The notes beneath the pieces are model-generated. The model searched no databases. It was not told the origin of the DNA and saw nothing but the letters and a program-made list of their open reading frames with translations. The position numbers and the translations under genes were made by a program. A stretch of DNA of 35,783 nucleotides from NCBI GenBank assembly GCA_034090805.1, contig JAXDRV010000004.1, positions 1-35,783 of the forward strand, in the 5' to 3' direction. Position 1 is the first letter of the stretch. Each line of letters opens with the position of its first letter. Of this stretch, positions 24,140-32,233 are shown piece after piece. Source of the stretch: Ornithomonoglobus_A sp034090805. Its GTDB lineage: Bacteria > Bacillota > Clostridia > UBA1381.

Positions 24140-26257
24140 ATGAAGGTCATAAAAAAAGATAATACTCGTGAGGAGTTTAACGTTCGGAAGGTTATTGTTG
24201 CGGTAAATAAATCCGCATTCAGAGCGCTTGTTACATTTACGGAGGATGAATTGGATTTTATCTGCCGTTTTGTTACGGAGCAAGCGAAAAAAATGGGTAA
24301 AGAGGAAATCGAAATTGCGGAAATGCACAACATAGTCGAGGGTGCGCTTGAAAGAGTCAATCCCAAGGTTGCCAAGAGCTATCGTGATTACAGAAATTAC
24401 AAGCAGGATTTTGTGGAAATGCTTGACGAGGTTTACAAAAAGAGTCAATCCATAATGTACATAGGCGACAAGGAAAATTCAAATACCGACAGCGCTCTTG
24501 TATCCACAAAAAGAAGTCTTATATTCAATCAGCTTAATAAGGAGCTATACAAAAAATTCTTTATGACAACAGAGGAGCTGCAGGCTTGCCGTGACGGATA
24601 TATCTATATCCATGATATGTCGGCAAGACGTGATACGATGAACTGTTGCTTGTTCGATGTCGAAAATGTTCTGTCGGGCGGCTTTGAGATGGGTAATTTG
24701 TGGTACAACGAGCCGAAATCGCTTGATGTTGCATTTGACGTAATCGGAGATATAGTGCTTTCGGCTGCAAGTCAGCAGTACGGAGGCTTTACCGTACCGA
24801 GTGCCGATCTTATTCTTGAGCCGTATGCGGAAAAATCGTATAACAGATATGTGAAAAAATATACGGAGCTTGGAATTGACATCAAAAAAGCGGAGGAATT
24901 GGCAGAAAATGACGTTCGTATTGAATTTGAACAGGGATTCCAAGGCTGGGAATACAAATTCAATTCCGTTTCCTCATCAAGAGGTGATTATCCGTTTATC
25001 ACAGTTACAATAGGAACGGGTACCGGACGTTTTGCGAAGATGGCATCTATTTCCATGCTTAAGGTACACATGAACGGTCAGGGTAAACCGGGCAACAAAA
25101 AGCCGGTGCTGTTCCCGAAAATTGTTTTCCTCTATGATGAAAATCTCCACGGCGAGGGCAAGCCGCTTGAGGATGTATTTGAGGCGGGAGTTGAGTGTTC
25201 GTCACGCACCATGTATCCGGATTGGCTCAGTCTGACCGGAGAGGGATATGTTCCGTCAATGTATAAAAAATACGGAAAAATCGTATCACCCATGGGCTGC
25301 CGTGCATTTTTGTCACCGTGGTATGAAAGGGGCGGCATGGAGCCTGCCGATGAAAATGATGTACCGAGATTTGTAGGCAGATTCAATATAGGAGCCGTAT
25401 CGCTGCATCTTCCGATGATACTTGCAAAGGCACAGCAGGAATCAAAAGATTTTTATGAGGTTTTGGACTATTATCTGAATCTCATACGCAAAATACATTT
25501 AAGAACGTACGACTACCTCGGCGAGATGCGTGCCTCGACAAATCCTCTTGCATACTGTGAGGGCGGTTTTTACGGCGGAAATCTCGGCATACACGATAAA
25601 ATCAAGCCGCTTTTGAAATCCGCAACAGCGTCCTTTGGTATCACGGCTCTAAACGAGCTCCAGGAGCTGTATAACAAGCAGTCGCTTGTTGAGGACGGAG
25701 AATTTGCCATCAAGGTGCTTGAGTATATAAACAAGCGTGTAAATGAATTTAAGCGTGAGGACGGAAGATTATACGCCATATACGGCACTCCGGCGGAATC
25801 GCTGTGCGGCTTGCAGGTAACGCAGTTCCGCAAAAAATACGGCGTTATTGAAAATGTTTCAGACCGTGAATACGTATCAAACAGCTTCCACTGCCACGTT
25901 GCGGAGGATATTACGCCGATACAGAAGCAGAACCTCGAAAAACGCTTCTGGGAGCTTTCAAACGGAGGAAAGATACAGTATGTCAAATATCCTATAAGCT
26001 ACAATAAAGAGGCTATTAAGACTCTTATACGCCGCGCTATGGATATGGGCTTTTACGAAGGCGTAAATCTATCTCTTGCATACTGCGATGACTGCGGTCA
26101 TGAGGAGCTTGAAATGGACGTATGCCCAAAATGCGGATCGAGAAATCTAACTAAAATAGATCGTATGAACGGGTATCTTTCATATTCGAGAGTAAAGGGA
26201 GATACAAGACTTAACGCTGCGAAAATGGCGGAAATTGCGGAAAGGAAAAGTATGTAA
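24140..26257 (+). CDS. nrdD: Anaerobic (class III) ribonucleoside-triphosphate reductase
   Basis: 705 aa. An N-terminal ATP-cone (about 1-95, MKVIKKDNTREEFNVRKV) senses ATP/dATP. The reductase barrel follows. The C-terminus has a CDDC...CPKC zinc site and the glycyl radical loop RMNGYLSYSR, with Gly near residue 678. It makes deoxynucleotides under anoxia using a glycyl radical installed by NrdG. AGGAGGG lies about 11 nt before the ATG. nrdG starts on the base after the stop codon. Confidence 0.96.
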   Translation: MKVIKKDNTREEFNVRKVIVAVNKSAFRALVTFTEDELDFICRFVTEQAKKMGKEEIEIAEMHNIVEGALERVNPKVAKSYRDYRNYKQDFVEMLDEVYKKSQSIMYIGDKENSNTDSALVSTKRSLIFNQLNKELYKKFFMTTEELQACRDGYIYIHDMSARRDTMNCCLFDVENVLSGGFEMGNLWYNEPKSLDVAFDVIGDIVLSAASQQYGGFTVPSADLILEPYAEKSYNRYVKKYTELGIDIKKAEELAENDVRIEFEQGFQGWEYKFNSVSSSRGDYPFITVTIGTGTGRFAKMASISMLKVHMNGQGKPGNKKPVLFPKIVFLYDENLHGEGKPLEDVFEAGVECSSRTMYPDWLSLTGEGYVPSMYKKYGKIVSPMGCRAFLSPWYERGGMEPADENDVPRFVGRFNIGAVSLHLPMILAKAQQESKDFYEVLDYYLNLIRKIHLRTYDYLGEMRASTNPLAYCEGGFYGGNLGIHDKIKPLLKSATASFGITALNELQELYNKQSLVEDGEFAIKVLEYINKRVNEFKREDGRLYAIYGTPAESLCGLQVTQFRKKYGVIENVSDREYVSNSFHCHVAEDITPIQKQNLEKRFWELSNGGKIQYVKYPISYNKEAIKTLIRRAMDMGFYEGVNLSLAYCDDCGHEELEMDVCPKCGSRNLTKIDRMNGYLSYSRVKGDTRLNAAKMAEIAERKSM

Positions 26258-26749
26258 ATGCGCTATCACAACATAACAAAGGACGATATGCTCAACGGCG
26301 ACGGACTGCGTGTGGTTTTGTGGACGGCAGGCTGCGAGCATCACTGCCCCGGCTGCCATAACGAAATAACATGGGACGTTGACGGGGGATTGGAGTTTGA
26401 CGATAATGCCAAAAATGAAATCTTCACCGAGCTTGACCACAGCTACATATCAGGTATAACATTTTCCGGAGGAGATCCGCTGCATAAGCGAAACCGCAGC
26501 GATGTTGAAAAGCTTATGCGTGAAATACATGATAAATACCCGCAAAAAACAATATGGCTGTACACGGGATATGAATGGAACGAAATAAAAGATCTGCCGC
26601 TGATGGATTTTGTTGATGTGGTGGTAGACGGAAAATTTGTGCAAAAGCTTTTTGACGCAAAGCTTAAATGGCGGGGAAGTGCCAATCAGCGTGTCATAGA
26701 CGTAAAAGAAAGCAAGCGTCTGGGTAAGGTTGTGCTTTTGACAGAATAA
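26258..26749 (+). CDS. nrdG: Anaerobic ribonucleotide reductase activase (radical SAM)
   Basis: 163 aa. C26, C30 and C33 in GCEHHCPGCHN form the CxxxCxxC site for the 4Fe-4S cluster. SGGDPLHKRN and LYTGYEWNEI are NrdG signatures. It activates NrdD by generating the glycyl radical. The ATG immediately follows the nrdD stop, with AAAGGAAAAG inside the end of nrdD, so translation is coupled. Confidence 0.96.
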   Translation: MRYHNITKDDMLNGDGLRVVLWTAGCEHHCPGCHNEITWDVDGGLEFDDNAKNEIFTELDHSYISGITFSGGDPLHKRNRSDVEKLMREIHDKYPQKTIWLYTGYEWNEIKDLPLMDFVDVVVDGKFVQKLFDAKLKWRGSANQRVIDVKESKRLGKVVLLTE

Positions 26750-26769
26750 ATTACATACAGGAGGATCTA

Positions 26770-27264
26770 ATGAAGGCAGTAGCAAAGTTTGAAAAGGTGT
26801 CACTTGAAAGATTTATAAATGACTGGGATTTAGGCGGCAATGCGGAAAGCATATACAATGAAATTAAGCTTCCGCATCGAGCAACGTCCGGATCTGCGGG
26901 ATATGATTTCTTTGCGCCGTGCGATATAACGCTTGAGCCGGGGCAAACGATTAAAATCCCGACAGGGATTCGGGTGAAAATCGATGACGGATACGTTTTA
27001 AGCCTTTATCCGAGAAGCGGTCTCGGTTTTAAATTCAGGCTGCAAATGAACAATACCGTCGGAATAATTGACAGCGATTATTACGGCAGCGACAACGAGG
27101 GGCATATTTTCTGTAAGCTGACAAATGACACAAACGAGGGCAAAACCGTAAAAATCAATGTGGGCGAGGGATTTTGTCAGGGCATCTTCAGCGAGTATTT
27201 CATAACGTATGACGATAGTGCCGATACCCGCCGCAACGGAGGCTTCGGCTCGACAACAAAATAA
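26770..27264 (+). CDS. dut: dUTPase (deoxyuridine 5'-triphosphate nucleotidohydrolase)
   Basis: 164 aa trimeric dUTPase. The five motifs run in order: SGSAGYDFFA, YPRSGLGFKFRL, GIIDSDYYG, GEGFCQGIF and RRNGGFGST (C-terminal P-loop-like arm). It hydrolyses dUTP to dUMP, keeping uracil out of DNA and feeding dTMP synthesis. GGAGG lies 6 nt before the ATG, 20 bp after nrdG, so it shares the NrdR-controlled operon. The N-terminal 30 residues before motif I are longer than in many bacterial dUTPases. Confidence 0.92.
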   Translation: MKAVAKFEKVSLERFINDWDLGGNAESIYNEIKLPHRATSGSAGYDFFAPCDITLEPGQTIKIPTGIRVKIDDGYVLSLYPRSGLGFKFRLQMNNTVGIIDSDYYGSDNEGHIFCKLTNDTNEGKTVKINVGEGFCQGIFSEYFITYDDSADTRRNGGFGSTTK

Positions 27265-27310
27265 AACATATATGTATTCCTCATTTTAACTCCAAAACCA
27301 TAATTTAATT

Positions 27311-27340
27311 TGAATATAATTTTTGTATCAGTACAAAATA
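27311..27340 (+). promoter_or_regulatory. Candidate forespore (sigma-G/F type) promoter of the spore protein gene
   Basis: TGAATA (27311-27316), 17 bp, CAAAATA (27334-27340) resembles the sigma-G pattern of a GAATA-like -35 and CATnnTA -10. A small dyad GTCGA-N6-TCGAC (27349-27364) lies at the expected start point. Confidence 0.5.
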
Positions 27341-27415
27341 GAAGTGTAGTCGATACAATTCGACACACAAATTTATATAGATTAAGGACTATGGTTAATC
27401 AAGGAGGGAAAGAAA

Positions 27416-27607
27416 ATGAGTAAGTCAAAACTTTCGGTACCTGAGGCAAAGCAGGCAATGGAACAGTTCAAGATGGAGGCTGCAAACGAGGTAGGCGTGA
27501 ATTTAAAGCAGGGTTACAACGGTGACCTTACTGCAAAGCAGGCCGGTTCTGTAGGCGGTCAGATGGTTAAGAAGATGATTGAAAGCTACGAGAATTCTGT
27601 AAAGTAA
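27416..27607 (+). CDS. Alpha/beta-type small acid-soluble spore protein
   Basis: 63 aa, the normal size. The two conserved blocks are present: EAANEVGV around the germination-protease cleavage site, and GSVGGQMVKKMIE. These proteins coat spore DNA and protect it from UV and heat. AAGGAGG lies 8 nt before the ATG, and the upstream promoter looks forespore-specific. This gene is the best evidence in the window that the organism sporulates. Confidence 0.95.
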   Translation: MSKSKLSVPEAKQAMEQFKMEAANEVGVNLKQGYNGDLTAKQAGSVGGQMVKKMIESYENSVK

Positions 27608-27639
27608 GAAATCTTATCGGCTTAATCTGATGGTTTGAG

Positions 27640-27707
27640 AAATCTCCTTAGAGCTGAACTCCGAGGCATATACTTTGTTTTCGGCGGCGGTTCTAAGGGG
27701 ATTTTTT
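27640..27707 (+). terminator. Terminator of the spore protein gene with a long structured loop
   Basis: A 13-bp stem with one G-T pair (27640-27652 with 27692-27704) runs into TTTTTT. The 39-nt loop contains GGCGGCGG, which could instead pair with GCCGCC at 27708-27713, just past the T-tract, and compete with the terminator. The rest of the 261-bp gap up to ireB shows only the ireB promoter. Confidence 0.7.
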
Positions 27708-27800
27708 GCCGCCTGCCGTCGAAATAACACATAAATGTCATAATATGTCATAAAAAAGCGAACAAAAGTTAAAGAATTTATAAATTTTTTTGAAAAACTC

Positions 27801-27829
27801 TTGCATTTTTAACCGAAATGTACTATTAT
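27801..27829 (+). promoter_or_regulatory. Sigma-A promoter of ireB
   Basis: TTGCAT (27801-27806), 17-bp spacer, TATTAT (27824-27829). It overlaps an upstream in-frame start codon, showing that the real start is at 27869. Confidence 0.75.
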
Positions 27830-27868
27830 AATTACAGAGCATATTATAGACGAAAGGGTGATGATATA

Positions 27869-28120
27869 ATGGAGTTTAATGAAACAATGAAAATAAACCT
27901 TGAATTTGACAAGGCTCAGGAGGTACGTGATATTGTTGCACGGGTTTATGAGGCGCTGAAAATTAAAGGCTATGACCCTATTAGTCAGATAGTGGGGTAT
28001 ATTCTTTCGGGAGATCCTACATACATAACGAGCTATAACGGTGCCAGAGGGCTTATCGTAAAAATAGAGCGCGATGAGCTTCTTGAAGAATTTGTTAAGA
28101 CGTATGTAAATAATATGTAA
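27869..28120 (+). CDS. ireB: IreB family regulatory phosphoprotein (UPF0297)
   Basis: 83 aa. NETMKINLEF with Thr6, YEALKIKGYDPISQIVGYIL, SGDPTYITSYNGARGLI and IERDELLEEFVKTYV are the full family pattern. In Enterococcus IreB is phosphorylated on N-terminal threonines by the kinase IreK and influences cephalosporin resistance and cell-wall precursor control. The start at 27869 has GAAAGGG 10 nt upstream. The common neighbour ruvX is not here but at the other end of the window; a monocistronic unit with its own promoter and terminator is seen. Confidence 0.94.
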   Translation: MEFNETMKINLEFDKAQEVRDIVARVYEALKIKGYDPISQIVGYILSGDPTYITSYNGARGLIVKIERDELLEEFVKTYVNNM

Positions 28121-28162
28121 TCCCGACAGTAGGGCTGCTTAGGGAAAATAAAATACGAGTAT

Positions 28163-28190
28163 AAGGCGGTCGGCTTGACCGCCTTTCATT
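28163..28190 (+). terminator. Intrinsic terminator of ireB
   Basis: Stem AAGGCGGTC/GACCGCCTT with a GGCTT loop, then TCATTTT. Its core is close in sequence to the terminator at 8128-8156. Confidence 0.85.
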
Positions 28191-28270
28191 TTACTGTGTG
28201 GATTGTGGATTAAGTAATCTATAAAATGCACTTAATGCAATCAGACGTATATAAATGAGGGGATAAAAAG

Positions 28271-29479
28271 ATGAAAATACTTTATATTGAATGTAACATG
28301 GGAGCTGCCGGAGATATGCTGATGGCGGCATTATACGAGCTTTCTGAGAAGAAAGAGGAATTTATCGCTAAAATGAACAATCTTGGACTTCCCGGCGTAA
28401 GGGTTAAGCGTTACACTGCTCAGACCTGCGGAATAACGGGGTCGCACATGAGTGTACGTATAGGAGGAACGGAAGAGGGGCACGGGCATACGCACAGCTC
28501 ACGTCACCGTCACACGCACAGTCATACAAAGCCGGAAAACATATCTGCTATTCTTTCCGCGCTTCCTGTAAGTCCGTGGGTAAAGAAAAAGGCTCAGGAG
28601 GTATATGATGTTATAGCCGAGGCAGAATCCAAGGCTCACGGAAAGCCCGTAAATGAAATTCATTTTCATGAGGTAGGGCAGCTTGATGCCGTTGCCGATA
28701 TAACGGGAGTTTGTATGCTTATGGAGGAGATAGCTGTCGATAAGATAGTTGTATCACCGATCGCAACCGGCAGCGGGACAATAAAAACCGCTCACGGCCG
28801 TCTGCCGGTCCCCGCACCTGCAACCGCAAATATACTTCAAGGTATTCCGTGCGTAAACGGCGGCATAGAGGATGAATTATGCACGCCGACGGGAGCGGCA
28901 TTGCTTAAGGTTTTTGCGGACAGCTTCGGCGAAATGCCTCCGATGATTACGGAAAAGAGCGGCATAGGAATAGGCAGGAAGAACTTTGATAAGGCAAACT
29001 GCGTCCGTGTATTTTTGGGTGAAAGCATGGACAAACACATGACAGAAACAGAATCCGGGGAAACAGTGGAGCTTAAAGCAAATATTGATGACATGACACC
29101 TGAAATGCTCTCTGCGGCGGCTGAGGTGCTCATGAGCGAGGGTGCTGCGGATGTATATACCGTTCCTATTTTCATGAAAAAGAACCGCCAGGCGGTCATG
29201 CTGTGCTGCATATGCCCGTCGGCAGAGGCAGAACGCTTTGCTGCGCTTATCCTAAAGCATACAACAACGATAGGAGTACGCTGCAACGCACTTACCCGAT
29301 ACACCTTAAGCTCCGTAACAGAAAAAATCAATACAAAGTACGGTGAGGTAAGAATAAAACGTTCGGCGGGCTTCGGTACGGAAAAGAGTAAAATAGAATA
29401 TGAGGATATTTACCGTATATCAAAGGAAACAGGCTTGCCGTCCTATAAAATTGCAGCAGAACTGGAAGATATTAAATGA
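28271..29479 (+). CDS. larC: Nickel-pincer cofactor biosynthesis protein LarC
   Basis: 402 aa. LarC inserts nickel into the pincer nucleotide cofactor of lactate racemase-type enzymes in a CTP-dependent step. Visible parts are the N-terminus ILYIECNMGAAGDMLMAAL, a His-rich stretch (GHGHTHSSRHRHTHSH, about 77-92), NEIHFHEVGQLDAVADITG, ELCTPTGAALL, and a C-terminal ferredoxin-like part beginning VELKANIDDMTPEM. In Lactobacillus plantarum the protein needs a programmed frameshift between larC1 and larC2; here it is one open frame. larA, larB and larE are not in the window. GAGGGG precedes the ATG. Confidence 0.93.
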   Translation: MKILYIECNMGAAGDMLMAALYELSEKKEEFIAKMNNLGLPGVRVKRYTAQTCGITGSHMSVRIGGTEEGHGHTHSSRHRHTHSHTKPENISAILSALPVSPWVKKKAQEVYDVIAEAESKAHGKPVNEIHFHEVGQLDAVADITGVCMLMEEIAVDKIVVSPIATGSGTIKTAHGRLPVPAPATANILQGIPCVNGGIEDELCTPTGAALLKVFADSFGEMPPMITEKSGIGIGRKNFDKANCVRVFLGESMDKHMTETESGETVELKANIDDMTPEMLSAAAEVLMSEGAADVYTVPIFMKKNRQAVMLCCICPSAEAERFAALILKHTTTIGVRCNALTRYTLSSVTEKINTKYGEVRIKRSAGFGTEKSKIEYEDIYRISKETGLPSYKIAAELEDIK

Positions 29480-29482
29480 AAA

Positions 29483-29513
29483 GAAAAGCTGACTTAACCG
29501 TCAGCTTTTCTTT
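29483..29513. terminator. Bidirectional terminator between larC and the AraC remnant
   Basis: Perfect 11-bp stem GAAAAGCTGAC/GTCAGCTTTTC with a 6-nt loop and TTT after it; the A-rich left side gives T residues on the minus strand. Confidence 0.85.
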
Positions 29514-29552
29514 ATAAACAGTCGCTGCAACAATTGCTGCAATCACCTTAAG

Positions 29553-30026
29553 TCATTTAAGGTCTACGGAATATCCTCGGCTGCTGCGATATAAAGAAGG
29601 CTTGTAGCCCATGAGCTTTTTAAACTGTGTTGAAAAATGATGAGAGTCTGAAAAGCTGAGTTTTTCGGCAATTTCATATATACGCATATCAGTCATTTTA
29701 AGCATTATCATTGCAAGACGTATTTTGGACTCCAGAATATACCTATGAGGAGTTATTCCGTAGTTTTTCTTAAAAATACGTATTATATGTTCCTGTGAAA
29801 AGGAAAAGTTTTGTGCAATGTCGGAAAGCTTTATATTTTCGGTGATATTGCAGTCAATGTATAGACGTATTTGTTCAATGTCACTTGCTGTTTCGTTTGT
29901 GACTTGTTTATTATCCGCAAGAAATTGAATAAGCTTTAAAAAAAGCTGCGAGGTTTGGTTTTTATATTCTGCCGGATTGTGCAGCTTTTGATAAACAGAA
30001 TCAACCATCCTTCGCCCCAAATGCAC
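29553..30026 (-). pseudogene. AraC-family regulator, 5'-truncated
   Basis: The frame encodes 157 aa from a GTG at 30026 and has a complete C-terminal double helix-turn-helix: IDCNITENIKLSDIAQNFSF, RYILESKIRLAMIMLKMTD and SFSDSHHFSTQFKKLMGYKP. Family members with a sugar-sensing cupin domain are about 270-300 aa; here the cupin is missing. The frame stays open only to a TGA at 30093-30095, and that stretch is better explained as the end of a plus-strand gene. No ribosome binding site is seen at the GTG. It is most likely a decayed regulator of the sugar genes next to it; a short functional DNA-binding protein is the alternative. Confidence 0.7.
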
Positions 30027-30128
30027 GAGCTGTTTGCCGATGCTCTGTTTAAAATTATTTTTAAGGATATTCCTGAGGTAATTCCTGAAAATTCAAGCAC
30101 AATGTTCTGCAAAGAGGATAAAAAATGA
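30000..30128 (+). pseudogene. 3' remnant of a lost gene (SGNH/GDSL hydrolase-like end)
   Basis: The plus-strand frame reads INHPSPQMHELFADALFKII, then KDIPEVIPEN, and stops at TGA 30126-30128, overlapping the next ATG as ATGA. The NHPSP..HELFADAL pattern resembles the C-terminal His block of SGNH hydrolases. The frame can be followed back only to about 29940, where it is antisense to the AraC remnant, so the true junction lies near 29980-30005. The family is tentative; the strongest evidence for a former gene is the ATGA overlap. Confidence 0.5.
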
Positions 30129-31054
30129 TAGTAAAATTGCAAGCAGGTGATTATACCGCCTTTATAAATTCCGAAAGAGGTGCTAACTGCATAAGCTTAA
30201 GGAACTCAAAGTACAAGGCGATAATTTTAAGAGAGCCGAATAAATCGGGAGCCCTTGACAATCCGTATTTATACGGTATGCCGATACTTTATCCGGTAAA
30301 CAGGATATCCAGAGGCTGCTTTCGATTTGAGGGGAGAATATATAAATTTCCGATGAATGAGCCGGAAACAAATTGTCATCTGCACGGCATGCTGCATGAG
30401 ATGGAGTTTGAAATAACGGAAAGGGGTACAAGCTTTGTAAAATGCGTTTTTGAAAAGCCATATCTTGACTTCCCGCACAGCTTCCGCATTGAAATGACCT
30501 ACAGGCTGTCTGAGGAAGGTTTAGAGCAGAGAACAAAAATAACTAATCTTTCGGAAGAGAACATGCCGAATTTTCTCGGCTTTCATACAACCTTTAATAT
30601 TCCGTTTCTTGAGGGTGCATCAGCAGAGGATGTACGGCTTTATGCCGAAATCGGGAATGAGATAGAGCGAGATAAAAATTATCTGCCGACAGGAAAGCTT
30701 TTATCATATGATGATGTTGCCGGTAAAATTAACAGCGGTGAATTTATGCCGCTTGAAAAAGTAATCAGCAGACATTGCGGGGTAAAAAAAGACGGACGGA
30801 TTGAATTAACAGACATAAAACACAGCATTAAGGTTGTGTACGAAAACGATAAAAAATTCTCGTGGCGGCTTTTTTATAACGGAAGTGCGGACGGCTATAT
30901 CTGCCTTGAACCGATGACGTGCATGGCAAATTGTCAAAACTCAACGTTTGACCGCAAATATTCGGGATTTGACAGCATATCGCCGCATTCGTCAAGGGAA
31001 TACATATCAAACATTTACCTAAAGGAGGATACTCATGAAAATTACAAGACTTGA
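30125..31054 (+). CDS. Aldose 1-epimerase-like protein (galactose mutarotase fold)
   Basis: 309 aa, full family length. CHLHGMLHEMEF gives the first conserved His, FLGFHTTFNIPF the second, and the late Glu is in ICLEPMTCMANC, the catalytic pattern of mutarotase-like enzymes. It probably converts sugar anomers in the cytoplasm. AAAGAGG lies before the ATG, which overlaps the stop of the upstream remnant. The 3' end overlaps the galactonate dehydratase fragment by 20 bp. It is the only intact gene left in this sugar cluster. Confidence 0.88.
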   Translation: MIVKLQAGDYTAFINSERGANCISLRNSKYKAIILREPNKSGALDNPYLYGMPILYPVNRISRGCFRFEGRIYKFPMNEPETNCHLHGMLHEMEFEITERGTSFVKCVFEKPYLDFPHSFRIEMTYRLSEEGLEQRTKITNLSEENMPNFLGFHTTFNIPFLEGASAEDVRLYAEIGNEIERDKNYLPTGKLLSYDDVAGKINSGEFMPLEKVISRHCGVKKDGRIELTDIKHSIKVVYENDKKFSWRLFYNGSADGYICLEPMTCMANCQNSTFDRKYSGFDSISPHSSREYISNIYLKEDTHENYKT

Positions 31055-31172
31055 AGTAATTAAGGTAAAGCCGAGGTGGATGTTTTTAAAAATACATACC
31101 GATACCGATATTTACGGTATTGGTGAGCCGGTTTTAGAGGGACACTGCAGTAATGCCGATTGGTGCGGTTGA
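31035..31172 (+). pseudogene. 5' fragment of a galactonate-dehydratase-like gene (enolase superfamily)
   Basis: 45 codons starting MKITRLEVIKVKPRWMFLKI and running to GIGEPVLEGHCS. This matches the first 39 residues of DgoD-type D-galactonate dehydratases, in which PPRWMFLKIETD...GWGEPV.EG is conserved. The homology stops after codon 39 and the frame ends at TGA 31170-31172. More than 300 residues, including the catalytic domain, are absent. A perfect ribosome binding site (AAAGGAGG) still precedes the ATG. Confidence 0.8.
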
Positions 31173-31461
31173 CTGGGGAAAGAAAGATATAATAAAGAAA
31201 TTCAAGGAAAAATTAAAGGGTGACGGAGCTGTGGGCATTTTTTCCAAAACCTGCGATCCGGGATTTATCGAGGTTCTCGGCTATGCGGGAGCTGATTATG
31301 TTATAATTGATTTGGAGCATGGTTCGAACAGTGTGCAGAGCGTTCAAAACCTTATCCGAGGTGCGCAGACGGCAGGCATCATGCCGATAGTACGGGTAAA
31401 GGAAAGCTGTGCGTCCGTTATGGGTGAAGTGCTCGACATTGGTGCCGGCGGCATACAAGTG
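31153..31461 (+). pseudogene. N-terminal slice of an HpcH/HpaI-family aldolase
   Basis: Residues 1-103 of a 170-aa composite frame. KEKLKGDGAVGIFSKTCDP, ADYVIIDLEHG, PIVRVKE and EVLDIGAGGIQV follow the first 100 residues of 2-keto-3-deoxy sugar acid aldolases, which act after sugar-acid dehydratases. The slice ends at IQV, where intact proteins continue with the pyruvate-binding half. There is no proper ribosome binding site at the ATG 31153. Confidence 0.8.
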
Positions 31462-31637
31462 TATGAGTTTGTGCGTGAAATTGTGACAAAATACAAGGAT
31501 GACGAAAGAATTATTATTTGGGATGTATTTAACGAACCGGGAAATTCAAACAGAAAATCCATGTCGCTGCCTCATATGATGAAGTTTTTTGAAATAATAA
31601 GAAATATTGATCCAATTCAGCCTTTAACGGTCGGCAT
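31462..31637 (+). pseudogene. Internal slice of a GH5-like glycoside hydrolase fused in frame to the aldolase slice
   Basis: YEFVREIVTKYKDDERIIIW, then DVFNEPGNSN, and later DPIQPLTVGI, is the region around the acid/base NEP motif of cellulase-like clan A glycosidases. The frame is shared with the aldolase slice, then runs out of phase at about 31636 and stops at 31665. The N- and C-terminal parts of the enzyme are missing. Confidence 0.75.
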
Positions 31638-32144
31638 AACGGAAAGTTTTATTGCTTTTATATAGGATTTGACGGTAAGGGATATCGTACAGCTGTGGCA
31701 GTGTCAGAGGATCTTCTTCATTGGGAGAAAAAGGGAGTAATTCTTGATGCAGGATCGGGCAGAGAGTGGGACAACAGCGGGAGAGCAATTTCATCATTGC
31801 TTTGTGATGTAGACGTTTACGGAAACCGTGAACTTATAAAATATGACGGAAAATATTGGATGTTCTATCATGCTTATCCCGGCGTCGGATATGAAGTTGG
31901 AGCGGCAGCAAACGGATTGGCATGGACAACTGATGAGAATTTACTCGAATGGCATTGCGAGCCCGAGCCGGTATTTGAAAAAGATATTGCCGGATGTTGG
32001 GATGGCGGAGGACTATACTCGACATGGATTGTTCCTCATGACGGTATGCTATGGCATTTCTATTGTGCGGTCAGACCGACCGAAACTGAAGAGGAAAAAC
32101 AGCGTTTCGGTTCGGAATACAGATGCTTAACAGTGGCACGATAA
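31638..32144 (+). pseudogene. 3' slice of a GH43/GH32-like beta-propeller glycosidase
   Basis: From AAC at 31638 the frame reads NGKFYCFYIGFDGKGYRTAV, SEDLLHWEKKGVILD, KYDGKYWMFYHAYPGVGYEV and AWTTDENLLEWHCEPEPVFE, ending normally at 32144. These repeats of 'tolerated-sugar propeller blades' (DLLHWEKKG, KYWMFYHA) fit five-bladed propeller families. The first blade or blades and the start codon are missing. It begins one base out of phase with the GH5 slice, within the shared sequence ATAACGG. Confidence 0.75.
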
Positions 32145-32181
32145 AAGCCATTTTAAATTCATAACTGTATTTTGCCATAAA

Positions 32182-32229
32182 AACCAACCCCCAACAGTTG
32201 GATTTTAGATCTAACCTTGGGGGTTGGTT
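32182..32229. terminator. Long bidirectional terminator between the slices and the glycosidase gene
   Basis: A perfect 13-bp outer stem (32182-32194 with 32217-32229) encloses a second 7-bp stem with one G-T pair (32197-32203 with 32209-32215). AAAAA lies to the left and CATTTT to the right, so it can stop transcription from both convergent units. Confidence 0.85.
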
Positions 32230-32233
32230 CATT

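Noticed and set aside
27818..27868. Upstream start extending ireB by 17 residues
   Set aside because: It overlaps the -10 region and the family begins at MEFNETMK.
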